From: Oryzias latipes
Lineage: Eukaryota > Chordata > Actinopteri > Beloniformes > Adrianichthyidae
Assembly: GCF_002234675.1 (NCBI RefSeq)
Contig: NC_019863.2
Location: forward strand, 4,082,609 to 4,146,608
DNA length: 64,000 nt
Direction: 5' to 3'
Positions 11,395 through 23,900 of this stretch are shown in pieces (the first letter of the stretch is position 1; the number at the start of each line of letters is the position of its first letter). The notes under the pieces were generated by a model. It was not told where the DNA came from. It searched no databases and saw nothing but the letters and a program-made list of their open reading frames with translations. Position numbers and translations under genes: made by a program.

Positions 11395-11927
11395 AACGGG
11401 CATTTGTATAAGGCGGATTTAAACATGCGACAGCATGGCGACCCGTCCAGGGTGTCCCCTGCATTCGCCCGCAAGTGGCCGGGATAGGCTCTGGCAGGAT
11501 GACCTGACCCCAAAAGGGAACAAACGGATTAGAAAATGACAGAAATGAATGAATCATTTAAACATGTATTAATTATTAACACAAATCACATTTTTGAAGG
11601 CCGACCTTACCAAAAATAATCAAGTAGGTGGGACAAATGAGGCTGACAGCTGCTGAAACCTACTCTTCAAGAGCTGAGGATCCAGTGGTCACAAGACAGT
11701 CAAAAGGCAATACCCCATCTCAACTACATTTCTTTCATAAAATAAGAGCTTAACTTAATTACCAAGAGTCTATTGTCCCCTTGCATACATGGGTTTTCTC
11801 CAGGCACTCCGGTTTCCCCCACAGTCCAAAAACATGTTTCATAGGTTCATTGGATACTTTTGTGTCCATGGGTGTGCATGTGTAGGGGTGTGTGGGAGGG
11901 ATTGTATGGCCCTGCAACATGGATGAA
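11395..11927 (+). repeat. Pieces of a common fish SINE-like repeat
   Basis: Two pieces of the repeat whose fuller copy is at 14118-14442. At 11424-11550 is the distal part (GACCCGTCCAGGGTGTCCCC, later GGATAGGCTCTGGC and a GAATGAATGA tail). At 11785-11925 is the middle part (CCACAGTCCAAAAACATG, CATAGGTTCATTGG). They lie just before the tetranucleotide array, which probably grew out of such a tail. Confidence 0.55.
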
Positions 11928-12527
11928 TGGGTATGGATGGATTGATGGATGGATGGATGGATGGATGGATGGATGGATGAATGACTGAATGGATGGATGG
12001 ATGGATGGATGGATGGATGGATGGATGGATGGATGGATGGATGGATGGATGGATGGATGGATGAATGACTGAATGGATGGATGGATGGATGGATGAATGA
12101 CTGAATGGATGGAAGGATGGATGGATGGATGGATGGATGGATGGATGGATGGATGAATGATCGAATGGATGGATGGGTAGATGGATGGATGGGTGGATGG
12201 ATGAATGACTGAATGGGTGGATGGATGGATGGATGGATGGATGGATGGATGGATGGATGATCGAATGGATGAATGACTGAATGGATGGATGGGTGGATGG
12301 ATGGATGAATGACTGAATGGATGGATGGGTGGATGGATGGATGGAAGAATGACTGAATGGATGGATGGATGGATGGATGGATGGATGATCGAATGGATGA
12401 ATGACTGAATGGATGGATGGGTGGATGGATGGATGGAAGAATGACTGGATGGATGGATGGATGGATGGATGGATGGATGGATGGATGGATGGATGGATGG
12501 ATGGATGGATGGATGGATGATGGGTGG
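11928..12527. repeat. GGAT/ATGG tetranucleotide satellite with a higher-order unit
   Basis: About 600 bp of GGAT repeats, broken at intervals by a longer variant unit containing GAATGACTGAATGG or GATCGAATGG. The interruptions recur with a loose higher-order spacing. All overlapping ORFs (Ile-His-Pro-Ser repeats on the minus strand) are artefacts of the repeat. Confidence 0.93.
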
Positions 12528-12743
12528 TCCACAAGTCTAACTACAGAGAAGAAGTTTTGGGACCGGTTTATACCTACCTTGTACCTACCTCAGGTTTTCC
12601 TGGGAATTGACCGTTTACTTTGGCATGGTTCTTTTACTTTTACTTTTATTTTACCTTTATTTACAAAAGAAATGTATTGTTGTTTTTTTAAATTTATGTT
12701 TTCTACTGTTTTTGTTTTCTTTAGAAGTTTAATGTAAGTTTAT

Positions 12744-12948
12744 CCCTTGTGCTATCTTAGATGACCCCACCCTTCCATTGACGTGTTCTCCCTACCATGA
12801 CAAAGGTGGATAAAGGTGGAAAGATTTCATGTAATCCATGGACACCAGTGAAGATCACAAATCACTGAAGAAAAAAGGTTCAGAGCACTGTCTAGTGGGT
12901 CTAGATGACCCAACTCCCAAAGTTAACGTGCCTAGGATAGCACAAGGG
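12744..12948. mobile_element. Short inverted-repeat element (MITE), family A, copy 2
   Basis: The ends are a perfect 13-bp inverted repeat, CCCTTGTGCTATC and GATAGCACAAGGG. The interior matches the copy at 140-362. It is non-coding. The flanks read TTTA on the left and TTAC on the right, so a TTAA-like target is possible but not shown. Confidence 0.75.
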
Positions 12949-13784
12949 TTACAAGCCCTGATTTATTTGTCTTTATCATTCTTGTCTTTCCAGTCAAATT
13001 GTGATTTATTTTTTCACAACGTCTTGCTTTTATCTTTAAGCAGTGATGTTTTGCACCATGCAGCATTGGGATTTATTCAACCATCACCGTCACAAAGCTT
13101 ACTAGAGACTCTCACATTTACGAAATAAATGAGTTAAACTGAAGGAATAGAGAATTGGTCACCATAAATAAAAAGGCTTGGGACAGTTTTATGTTTGATC
13201 TTCTTACCTTTAGTCTTGTTCGGTTCTGCTGTTTTCCAGTTCCAGGTTCAGGTTTCCAGTTACTCACTGGGTTACATTTCAGTGAAGTATGTTTGAGTCC
13301 AAGATTGTCTGTTTGTTCCTGCCAGATGTTCGCCTGTCTTCATGTTTCCAGCTTTCTTTTTCTTTGAGTCTGGTTTATGAAATTGAGTTTCTGCCACCAA
13401 GTAATGCCTTCCACATTTGAGTTCTCCACAAACCTCCGACTGAAGATAATTTGAAACAGAACCCAGCCGAAGGCATAAAACTCCTGAGCATGTATGGAAA
13501 GAGGGAACAGAAACGGAGGAAAGAAAATCAAAAGGCAAGAACATTACCAGAAATAACTTACAAAACCAGAACAAATGAAACCAACTTTTCCCTGTTTACC
13601 CTATTTTCATCAGATATTAAACTATTTTATACACCTCAGGATTTCTGTCTTTAGATTAAGTGACTTTTAAGGATACAATGGTGTTCATCAAAGAGTTGAG
13701 ACCGTTCTTCCAAAATCTAATGAAACCTTTACAATCCTGACTTTCTGATACCCGCTCTTGCCTGGTTTTACAGACTTCCTGCAG
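12949..13784. other. Intergenic, nothing recognised
   Basis: No supported gene or repeat. Short ORFs on both strands have no recognisable motif. Confidence 0.45.
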
Positions 13785-15210
13785 TGATTTCAATTAAATT
13801 CAAATTTATTTATATAGCCCAATTTTACAACTATAGTCATCTCACTGGTCTTCATCCCGGTATCTGTGTAATAAACATGAAATCATAAAGAGCATGAAGT
13901 CATACAATTCAAAAGGTAATGGCTAAACTAAACTAAACAGACTAGACTAAACGGGGCATCCCTGCCTATAGCGCCTCCTTCTCGTTAAGGAAAAACTCAT
14001 TAAAAAAAAAGAAGAAACCTCAGGGGTGTCCACATGAAGGAGGGATTCTCCCCCAGGACGGACAGGCAAAGAAACAGAACTCTTACAGATCATTATCTTA
14101 TCTAACTCTGCAACTAGGGCTGCACGGTGGCGCAGTGGTTAGCGCTCTTGCCTCACAGCAAGAAGGCCCCTGGTTCAAGTCCCTGCTGGGAGACCTTTCT
14201 GTGTGGAGTTTGCATGTTCTTTCCGTGCATACGTGGGTTTGTTCCGGGGACACTATACAAAAACATGCTTCATAGGTTAATTGGTCACTCCAAAGTGAGA
14301 GCGCATGGGTGTGTGTTATGACCCTGCGTGTTATGACCCTGCGACAGACTGCCTGTGTCCCCTGCCTTCACCCACAAGTTGCCTTGATAGGCTCCAGCAG
14401 CCCCATGACCCGAAAGGGAGAAACGGAAGAAAATGAATCAATGTTTATCTACAACTACATGTTTAAATAGTCCTGCAGATGATCTTCATCCAGATGGAGT
14501 TGGGGGACAGCTGGGGGCGTGAGACCAGCCAGAGGTGAGGTCCACGGCCAAATACAGGAGCACAGACGAGCCAACTGGAATCTGGAATCACTCCCGGAGT
14601 GGGAAAGAGGGACAACACATGAATCGCACTGCACCACACAGAGACATAGAGAACTAAATGATCAAGAATAGAGGAGAGGAGAATAGAGGACAGAACCCCA
14701 GAGCACTATACTTTCCTCAGCTTCTAACTTCTAGCAGCTTACTAACAACTAATTGTTATTAAATTTAATTCAAAGATGTAAGTAAGTTAAATATTCTCTG
14801 GTTTCTAGCTAGCCTGACAATAAGCCTGTCCAAAGAGGAATGTTTTAAGCCTAACTTTGAATATAGAAACTGAGTCGGCCTCTCTTACATGAGCTGGAAG
14901 CTAATTCCACGAAACAGGGGCTTGGTGGCTAAACGCTCTACCTCCAACCGTACTTTTAGAAACTCTAGGAACCACAAGCAGTCCTGCCTTTAGTGAGTGA
15001 AGTGTTCTGTTTGGTTGGTGAGGCACTATGAGGTCTTTGATACAGGATGGGGCCATACCATGTAAGGCCTTATTGGTCATTTTGAACTTGATTCTAGAAT
15101 CAACTGGGAGCCAATGAAGTGAATCTAACACAGCAGTGATGTGATCTCTTCTGCTAGTTCCTGCTAACAATCTAGCTGCTGCGTTTTGAACAATTCTGTT
15201 CAAGCAGGAA
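13785..15210 (-). mobile_element. L2-like LINE fragment, minus strand, split by a SINE
   Basis: On the minus strand, 15203-14901 encodes the end of a LINE reverse-transcriptase polyprotein (IVQNAAARLLAGTSRRDHIT, LDSLHWLPV, KALHGMAPS). The LINE at 40890-41943 has the same motif order (IQNAAARVL, LRSLHWLPV, KSLHGRAP). The far end, near 13790-13830, reads TTTATTTATATAGCCC, the usual 3' end of such elements in fish. A SINE at 14118-14442 interrupts it. The copy is 5' truncated and dead. Confidence 0.75.
14118..14442 (+). mobile_element. tRNA-derived SINE
   Basis: It begins GGCTGCACGGTGGCGCAGTG. It contains an A-box-like TGGCGCAGTGG and a B-box-like GGTTCAAGTCC at tRNA-like spacing, so it has an internal polymerase III promoter. 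The body carries the CATAGGTTAATTGGTCACTC and GATAGGCTCCAGC motifs seen in other copies here, and ends in an A-rich GAATCAATG tail. Related pieces are at 11395-11927, 21965-22125, 31560-31722 and 57882-58060. Confidence 0.75.
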
Positions 15211-17955
15211 CTTCAAAGTTTTGACATGTTTTTCACATTCTATTGTTTCCATTTAAACATTTCATACCAAAGTTCTTCCAAAGCTCTCCGGAGTAAAATA
15301 AAAACAAAAATAGCCAACTGTTGTTTTATTCATCATCCTTCATGACTGTGGTTACAGTGAAACCATCTCCAGGTGAATATGAGCTGCTTTTGTAAATGCA
15401 TGTTACATTTATGCAGGTTTGGTTTTATGCAACAGTAACTACTTATTTGATTATAGTAATTTCATAGTGAGAGTACTTAGCTGCATCTCTGAAGTACAGT
15501 ATTTCTAAAGGGGCGGATGTGAATAACTAAGAGTTGGTAAAGTGAAGCAACCATCCCTCTGAAGAGGCAGAGCCCCTTGGACAATTCATTTTTTTAACTT
15601 GTGTTATTCATTTTAAATGAATTAATTATTTCACAAGATCACAACATGATCATTTTGGTCAATAATCAAGTGTTTTTGCAGGTCTGCACAAAGAACTGAC
15701 ATGCACATGTAGATCTCCATGCTGGCCTTCCCCTCCAAACCAGGAGGGGAAACCAGGATTTTTGCTGTAAAATAATAAATTGTTTTTTTATAGTTCAGTG
15801 TTCAAATGCCTAATGTCAAGTGCTAATGGATGTTGAGTCAAGCAGATTAAGACATTATTTTTGTCACAAAAATGAATGTGAGTGCTTAAAATAAATTGAA
15901 TTCGGTTCTGAGAAGGATGTGCCATGTCAGCGGGTAATAATCCTAACATGAAACAAACGGGGGAATACAAAACCGATGCAAACAAAAGCCTGAAATGACA
16001 GCAGGGCTGTCAATTCACATTTCTGTTACATAGTATGTTTAAACCAAACCAAAAAAATCACAAACAAACCTTCCCCTGAAATAAATATCTTCGCCTTGTT
16101 TTGAACTTCAACATAAAGCCATTCATTTAAAAACTTATTTCTTATGTAGGAAAGAAACACTCATTGAAATGGCGCCCCCTAAAGGCCACAAACAAAAGCC
16201 CTCAGTATTTTTACTTCAGGGATCATCTCATGATCATCCTCTGGTCTGTAAATTCTCAGTCTGCTTATCAAGACTTTGATGAATTTCTGAAATGATTTTA
16301 TCATCCAGAGCAGAAAAAGTCAATAAAAAAAGTCCATTTGGTTTTAATGTTTTTAAGTTGATGACACTTTGCCCTTTTATCCAAGAGGCTTTCTCAATTC
16401 TAAAGGAAACAGGTAAAAGAAGTGTTTTTTATAGGTTCCTGGGAGGGAGGAGTTGGACTTGATAATGATGATGAAATAAAGACCTTAGTGGTCTGGGTCA
16501 CATAGAACCGGGAGTCAATTAAAAACTCCTCGAGTCCAAACAGGACAAACCAGTTTCATCAGGTGTGTGCTTAATCAGGCAGTGGAGGCTAACAATCCAT
16601 CTCCATGTCACTCCAGCTGAAGACAAACGTTCAGGACAATCCCGAGCTTGGCCTACAATGGACTCCCAGCTCAGTGTAACTCGAGATCACTCAGGTCTTT
16701 TTTTTAGCCACTTTGTCATCATCATTTCATTTTATTTAACCTTTATTTATCCAGGCAAGACAGATTAGGAACAATATTCCGCTGCTCCACACTAAAAAAA
16801 CTGAATCTTGAGAAAGTGGAAAGACTTACAATCTTGCAAGAAATAGAAAAAAATCTCTCCTTAAAAAGTTTTTCAATAGCAAAACAATATTAGTTTATTA
16901 AAATGTTGAGTTTGAGTAGAATTTTTGTCTTGTAATGAGGATTCTTGGTACGACCATTTTTCTAATCCCACTGGTTGATGTTTTGCTTGTTTAAAGAAAA
17001 TCTGCTGATGTTGGCAAAAAGTTTGGACTTATTTCTGAGGGGCTTCTGTTTGCAGTGCAAGAACCAATCAAATCTGTTCTCTCTAAAGTTTACTTTACAA
17101 TGGAGAGAGCTTCTTGGCTAAGAGGCTAAGCATCTTCAACGACCAAATGGACTTTTTTGCTATTCAATGGATGTAATAGTGACCTGCTTTTTTCCTGACA
17201 CTACTTTTGTTTTCCCTTGCTCATTTCTTTTATTGCCTGGAAATAAAAACATGCAGTTTGGTTCATTCAGAAGCTTCTTTGAGGCAACAGCGGTTCCTGT
17301 TGTCCACCATACAACCTGCACCTGCAGAAGCTGACTGAAGATGCTGAGTGCTCACATTCAGCCGCAAACCCGTGCCTCCAGGTTCCATCACACCAATCCT
17401 TCCAGACGGATGAGATCATCTTTTTTGTGTGTTTTTTTTTTTTTTTTGAGTGTTCTTCATCACTGACATAAAAAGGATTTTGGATACAGAGGTTAAAACG
17501 ATGAGGAGTTAGAAAATAGGATTGTCGCTTTCCTGGAAAAGTGTCTTGTTGTCCTCAGCCAATAAAGTTCCTCCTGCTGGATTCGTACACGCCACCCTTT
17601 TGGGTTCCTACCCTTCGGAACAAATACACTCTCAAGACAACAAGATGCCAGAAAACAGAGGCTGTGTAAATGCTCTTGTTGGCCTTTTATAAATACAGTT
17701 GTTTTAGTTCCTAATTGTAATACAAGGTTAGTGGGACATTAACAGTTAAAGTGGTTTCTCATGCTTTTTGCTTGGAAAAGAGCATGAAGAATATTGTTAA
17801 AGTTGTTGTGAAAGCTGAAGCCGTCCTAGCGTTTGAAAGAACGGCTCTCCCAAAGTGTTTGTCACATATTTTCTCTGACCTGGGGGGGCAGAAGGCAGCT
17901 TCTTTGGCGACACAACAAGGACATGGGAGCTTCTGGATGCAGAAGAGACAGACAG
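15211..17955. other. Intergenic and b4galnt1 3' flank
   Basis: No coding gene is recognised. Near 16733-16775 is the fish repeat motif TTTAACCTTTATTTATCCAG, a fragment of an interspersed element. The part just below 17956 is expected to be the b4galnt1 3' UTR, since the gene reads leftward. A minus-strand AATAAA (TTTATT at about 17229-17234) is a possible end. Confidence 0.45.
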
Positions 17956-20900
17956 CTAATTGTGAGTTAAACACTGGAAGCGGTTTTTGAAGAACAGCAG
18001 GCCGTTTTTTGTGCGCGTGGCGTCGGAGGAGGCGGGTGGATAACGGAACTTGGCGTACGTCTTCTCACTCTCAGACTGGCTGACCCAGGGCAGTTTGATT
18101 TTGGTTGCGTGATTGACGATGACATCATCACAAGAGCCCACGTGTAAAGATCCAAGGCCGTCAATAAAAAACTCTGAAAAATTAGAAGAAATAATCCAAT
18201 GAACAGAATCAGTTACTGTGACAGAAACACACAACCAGTCAAAGGTTTCAGAACACTCCAAGGTTTCCAGCCATACGTGTGTTCAGTATTCAGATCACTG
18301 TGAAATGAAATGATAGAACAAAAAACAACTGAAGCTTTGAATCACTGTCTAGACCACGGTGTCAACTTTTGATTCATCAGAAAAGCCAGATTTGATAGGA
18401 ATACCGGCTGAACACGGTCATTCTTTCCACAACCAAAAATGCAATATTCTTAAGAAATTTCTCCTGCAGAAAATCCCACTATTATTTTCTGCTTTCACTG
18501 CTCTTACCAGTTCATCCCAACCAGTTAAATGTGGCTCAGGTCTAGATATGCTGCTGATCTGACCTCTCCATGTCTTTAAAGTGCCACTCTGATCATCTTT
18601 TGATCTATTTTTAAAGCACTCCCAGTGGTCTTTTTTTCATTATAATTAGGATGTTTTTAGCCAAAATAAAAAAAAAGACCTGTTTTAGCTTCTAACGGCA
18701 CCAGAGACAAACTGATCGGTTTCAACTCTCGACCTAAACCCCATGCTTGTGGTCTTTGTACAGACAATGTATGACAACTCAGAGCAATATTCAGCTCAGA
18801 TTGGAGGAAACCGAAAGAAATTGCCCATAAAAAAGCTGCCTCACAGACAATCAGACCATTCAAAGACACAGCTGGCAGACAAAAACAGGCATCTGTGGAT
18901 TGAGGACTGGAGATGGGGATGCCACCAACCTTGACTGGCAGGAAAACCTATCTAATGACCTTTTTTACACACTTAAGTGTTGCTCTTTTGATTAATATAA
19001 AAATATGTCTGCTTTGGAAGCAGAGAGAGAGTAGATGACGGCTAAGCTTTCTAGCCTGGTGCCATCTGAAATGCGTCTGAATCTCTCTCTTTGCAAAGGT
19101 CTGAACTTTCATGCAGACGCTTGTGTGATTCATTTCTTTTCCCACCACACATTAGATCTTTGGTGTCCTTAACCATCCGCATCTGCAAAAGGCCATTACG
19201 CAGCCTGCAGCAGCACCAAGAATTATTATGATCTAATCAGACTCACTAGCTGAGGCGGCTCTGCCCTTGGCATTCTCAAACTTCTCCGCTCCAGTGGCTG
19301 ATTATGCATGCAAACATGCAGCCAGGTTGGACGGATACCTTGACCTTGACACCTACAGCTCAACCCCAACCCCCGTACAGGGCTGGAAGCTGGCAGTGCC
19401 TTTGGGAGCAGCAACAGAGCGAACAGGGGTGCTCCAAAACCTACCCCCCCATCTTATGCTCTGTTCTATATTGTGCTTTTTTCTGTACTAGTGATCATTT
19501 TAAATTCTTTTCGATTCTTGTTTTTGTAGAAAATCTGTAGTGTTTAGAGGATCTTAAAAGCTGAAAAGCATAACAGGTTTCATGCCGGGATTTCAATGTT
19601 TAACTTCTGACTTTTCCTTTCAGAGAACTGCTGGAAGCAGTCATTTAGTTGTTACCCTGAAAGAGCAGACTGCTTTTATTGCACTCACCCAGGTGTGCTA
19701 CTCTGGCAAGACGTGGGTCGAATCCGACCTGCTGGACTTTCTCTGTTCGAGCCAAGAAGAAGTTAATGACCCCGTCGGTAACCACACAGTTAGGGAAGCC
19801 TTGGACGACGTGATAAAACCCCCTCCTCAAGTGTAAACAGTCCCCATCTTCTTCTCCTGGTTCAATGGAGATGGTCTGTCTGTAGGTGGCTGTGTATCCT
19901 GTGGCTTCTTGCACCGCACCACCCACCTGGACACACAAAAGCACACTCTCACACCTTTGCACTCACTTCTTCGGAGCTATGATTACTTCCTCAGGGAATC
20001 ACCAGATCTAATGTGGTCCTTTCTAAAACATCCACAAGTTTCTCCAGCTTGGTTTTGGCTGTGAAGATGAAGTCATCGTCTACCCACAGCACATACTTTG
20101 TGGTAACCTGGGAAACGGCCAGATTTCGCCCAGCAAACCAACCCTGTGACAGAGAAGACCAAGGTTCCCCGTTCAGAGGCATCAGAGCAGTCGGCTGGGG
20201 GGAAGAACAGCCTCTTACCTTTCCAAAGGGCATGATGTAGTGTTCAATGTAAGGCCCAGAGATGGTTTGGGGATTTTCACTGTCATCGGCAATGATAATG
20301 GTGACTGTAGGATAGTACCTCCTTATGCTGTCAATAAGGTTTTGAAGCTTTTCATAGCGCAGAAAAGTCTTTGTGGCGATGGTCACGAGGGCGCTGACAT
20401 TGTATTCTGTGGAGCACAACCAGACAGATGCATCAGAACTACAATGAAGCCATCTCTGAAGTGAACTGTGCAGACTAGAGGTTGTGTACCTCCTATAGAA
20501 CCAGTGTTGTAAAGTTTTGGTGTGACACCGTGACGGATCTTGATGCTGAAAGCAGCTTCATGGCCCTCCGTCTTAAATTGCACTGAAAGACACAAAAACA
20601 AATGTGGTTAACAAAAACATGCCGCCATTTCTGTATGGTTTTTTTTAAGTCCCACTCCAATCATCTTTCATCTATTGTAAAAACATTTACAGTGATGCCG
20701 TTTATATGGAAGCGATTCTTTAGCATAATTAAAAATAAAAGTCAAAACCAGAAATGCTTATTTCATTTTCTTCTTCAACACTTCTTATTCTGTCACTTAG
20801 TTAAAATGATAATGAAAATGGTATTTGACATTTCATTTTCAAAAAGTTCTCTGGTAAATGTGTAGAAAAAATCATTTAGAAATGTCTAATTTGATCATTA

Positions 20901-23900
20901 AAATGGATTAACAGAAATGCTTTTTCATTTTCAAAATGTAACTGCATCAAATGACTCAAACTTAAAATGAAAAATCAATACTTCAAAATGCTTTTTCATT
21001 TTATACTTAAAAACCGCTTATTCTGTGTCATAATTAAAACGAAAATGCAAAGAAGGGATTGCATTTGCATTTTAACATCCACCCCGCGAACATTGTCTCA
21101 ATATTCATTTCGAAAAAGCCTTTCCAGCGAGGAGGCGGGGCGATGACGTCACTGCTTTCTCCGTGTGTCCGGCTGGCTGCTAACAGACACACTAGGAGCA
21201 GTGGAGCTTTGTGTTAGCGGCAGAGAAGAGGGCTTTGTGGTGGTTGTGAACTTCTGATGATTTTACACAGCTTCTCTGTACTACGTAGCAGCATTTCTGC
21301 AACTTTTTGAAAATGAAATGTCAAATACCATTCTCATTATCATTTTAACTAAGTGACAGAATAAGCGGTGTTGAGGAAGGAAATGAAAAAGCAATTTGGT
21401 GGATTGCTTTTTCATTTTAATTTTGAGTCAAAAAATGCAGCTTCATTTTGAAAATGAAAAAGCATTTCTGGTTTTGACTTTTATTTTTAATTATGCTACA
21501 GAATCGCTTCCATAGTTTTAGTCAAAACTCAAAAACCTGTCTCTTTTTCGCAACTTCAACCCAACATTAACAGTGCAACAAAAATGGCAAGTGATATCAG
21601 AGCTATCCAGCCGTACAGTTTGGATCCAAAATCCAGCTCAGACGAGGAATACAAAGACGTTCACGGATCTATTTGTCTGACAGTGGATGAATCAGAATGG
21701 AGCGGAGCAGGAAGTTCGTAGACCGTCGATTGTAGTTTGTATGTCAGTCACATTTTTTTTCAAACAGAACTTTGTCAACTGATCCTGATTCACAACAATT
21801 TGAATATAAATTAAAAATATATAATATATAGCATATTTATAATAACATATAAATTTTCTTTATATATGTCCTCCATCAGCTACAAGATCATGTTAAAAAA
21901 TATGACAGGAGTGGGTATTTAAAAATGTCATTTTCTGCAATTTGTCTGTTTTTACATTTGATCCATCCATTTATCTATTTATTTTCTGAACCAGCTGAAT
22001 CTGTTTTGGGGTCACAGGGTTGCTGAAGCCTATCCCAGCTACTATTGCATGAAGGCGGGGTACACCTTGGACAAGATGGGAGTCTGTTGCAGGGCTACAC
22101 AACCACACTCAGTCACATCTAATGACTGGTTAGACCAGGGTGCTCATTACATTGAGGCTGTGTGGGAGCCATTAAAAATAAGTGAAAAAAAATTAAAACA
22201 TAGATCGATCTATGTTTTAATTTTTTGTCATGATCGATCATTAGTACAGACCAAAAGTTTGGACACACCTTCTTATTCAAAGAGTTTTTTTATTTTCATG
22301 ACTATGAAAATTGTAGATTCACACTGAAGGCATCAAAAATATGAATTAAATCAAGTGTAATTATATAAATAACAAAAAAGTGTGAAACAACTGAAAATAT
22401 GTCATATTCTAGGTTCTTCATAGTAGCTACCTCTTGCTTTGATTCCTGCTTTGTACACTCTTGGCATTCTCTTGATGAGCTTCCAGAGGTAGTCACCTGA
22501 AATGTTTTTCACTTCAGAGGTGTGCCCTGTCAGGTTTAATAAGTGGGATTTCTTGCCTTATAAATGGGGTTGGGACCATTAGTTGTGTTGTGCAGAAGTC
22601 AGGTGGATACACAGCTGATAGTCCTGCTGAATAGACTGTTAGAATTTGTATTATGGCAAGAAAAAAGTAGCTAAGTGCAGAAAAACGAGTGACCATCATT
22701 ACTTTAAGAAATGAAGGTCAGTCAGTCCGAAAAATTGGGAAAACTTTGAAAGTGTCCCCAAGTGCAATCACAAAAACCATCAAGTGCTACAAAGAAACTG
22801 GCTCACATGCGGACCGTCCCAGGAAAAGAAGACCAAGAGTCTCCTCTGCTGTGGAGGATAAGTTCATCAGAGCCACCAGCCTCAGAAATGGCAGGTTAAC
22901 AGCAGCTCAGATTAGAGAGCAGGAGAGAGTTCTAGCAGCAGACACTTCTCTACAACAACTGTTCAAAGGAGACTGTGTGAATCAGGCCTTCATCCTAGAA
23001 TATCTGCTAGGAAACCACTGCTAAAGAAAGGCAACAAGCAGAAGAGACTTGTTTGGACTAAAGAACACAAGGAATGGACATTAGACCAGTGGAAATCTGG
23101 GCTTTGGTCTGATGAGTCCAAATTGGAGATTTTTGGCTCCAACCACCGTGTCTTTGTGTGACACAGAAAAGGTGAACCGATGGACTCTACATGCCTGGTT
23201 CCCACCGTGAAGCATGGAGGAGGAGGTGTGATGGTGTGGGGGTGTTTTGCTGGTGACACTGTTGGGGATTTATTCCATATTGAAGGCATACTGAACCAGC
23301 ATGGCTACCACAGCATCTTGCAGCGGCATGCTATTCCATCCGGTTTGCGTTTAGTTGGACCATCATTTCTTTTTCAACAGGACAATGACCCCAAACACAC
23401 CTCCAGGCTGTGTAAGGGCTATTTGACCAAGAAGGAGAGTGATGGGGGGCTGCGCCAGATGACCTGGCCTCCACAGTCACCGGACCTGAACCCAATGGAG
23501 ATGGTTTGGGGTGAGCTGGACCGCAGAGTGAAGGCAAAAGGGCCAACAAGTGCTAAGCATCTCTGGGAACTCCTTCAAGACTGTTGGAAGACCATTTCAG
23601 GTGACTACCTCTGGAAGCTCATCAAGAGAATGCCAAGAGTGTGCAAAGCAGTAATCAAAGCAAAAGGTGGCTACTATGAAGAACCTACAATATGACATAT
23701 TTTCAGTTGTTACACACTTTTTTGTTATGTATATAATTCCACTTGTTTGTACAAACGTTTCTTTGTTTCACACAAGAAACCTGGGAAAACATTTACCTCT
23801 GTGGACCAAAAAACAACAGCAGTAAGGCCGTTTCACGGCAAAGGGACAATCCATTATATTTTTAGGACCATAAGGCGCGTTTACATTTTTCTTTTTCTTA

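Noticed and set aside
11928..12527. CRISPR-like array
   Set aside because: Tandem tetranucleotides with no spacers, in a vertebrate genome.
11759..12534. 257- and 231-codon minus-strand ORFs rich in Ile-His-Pro-Ser
   Set aside because: They are artefacts of the GGAT tetranucleotide array, which is open in several frames.
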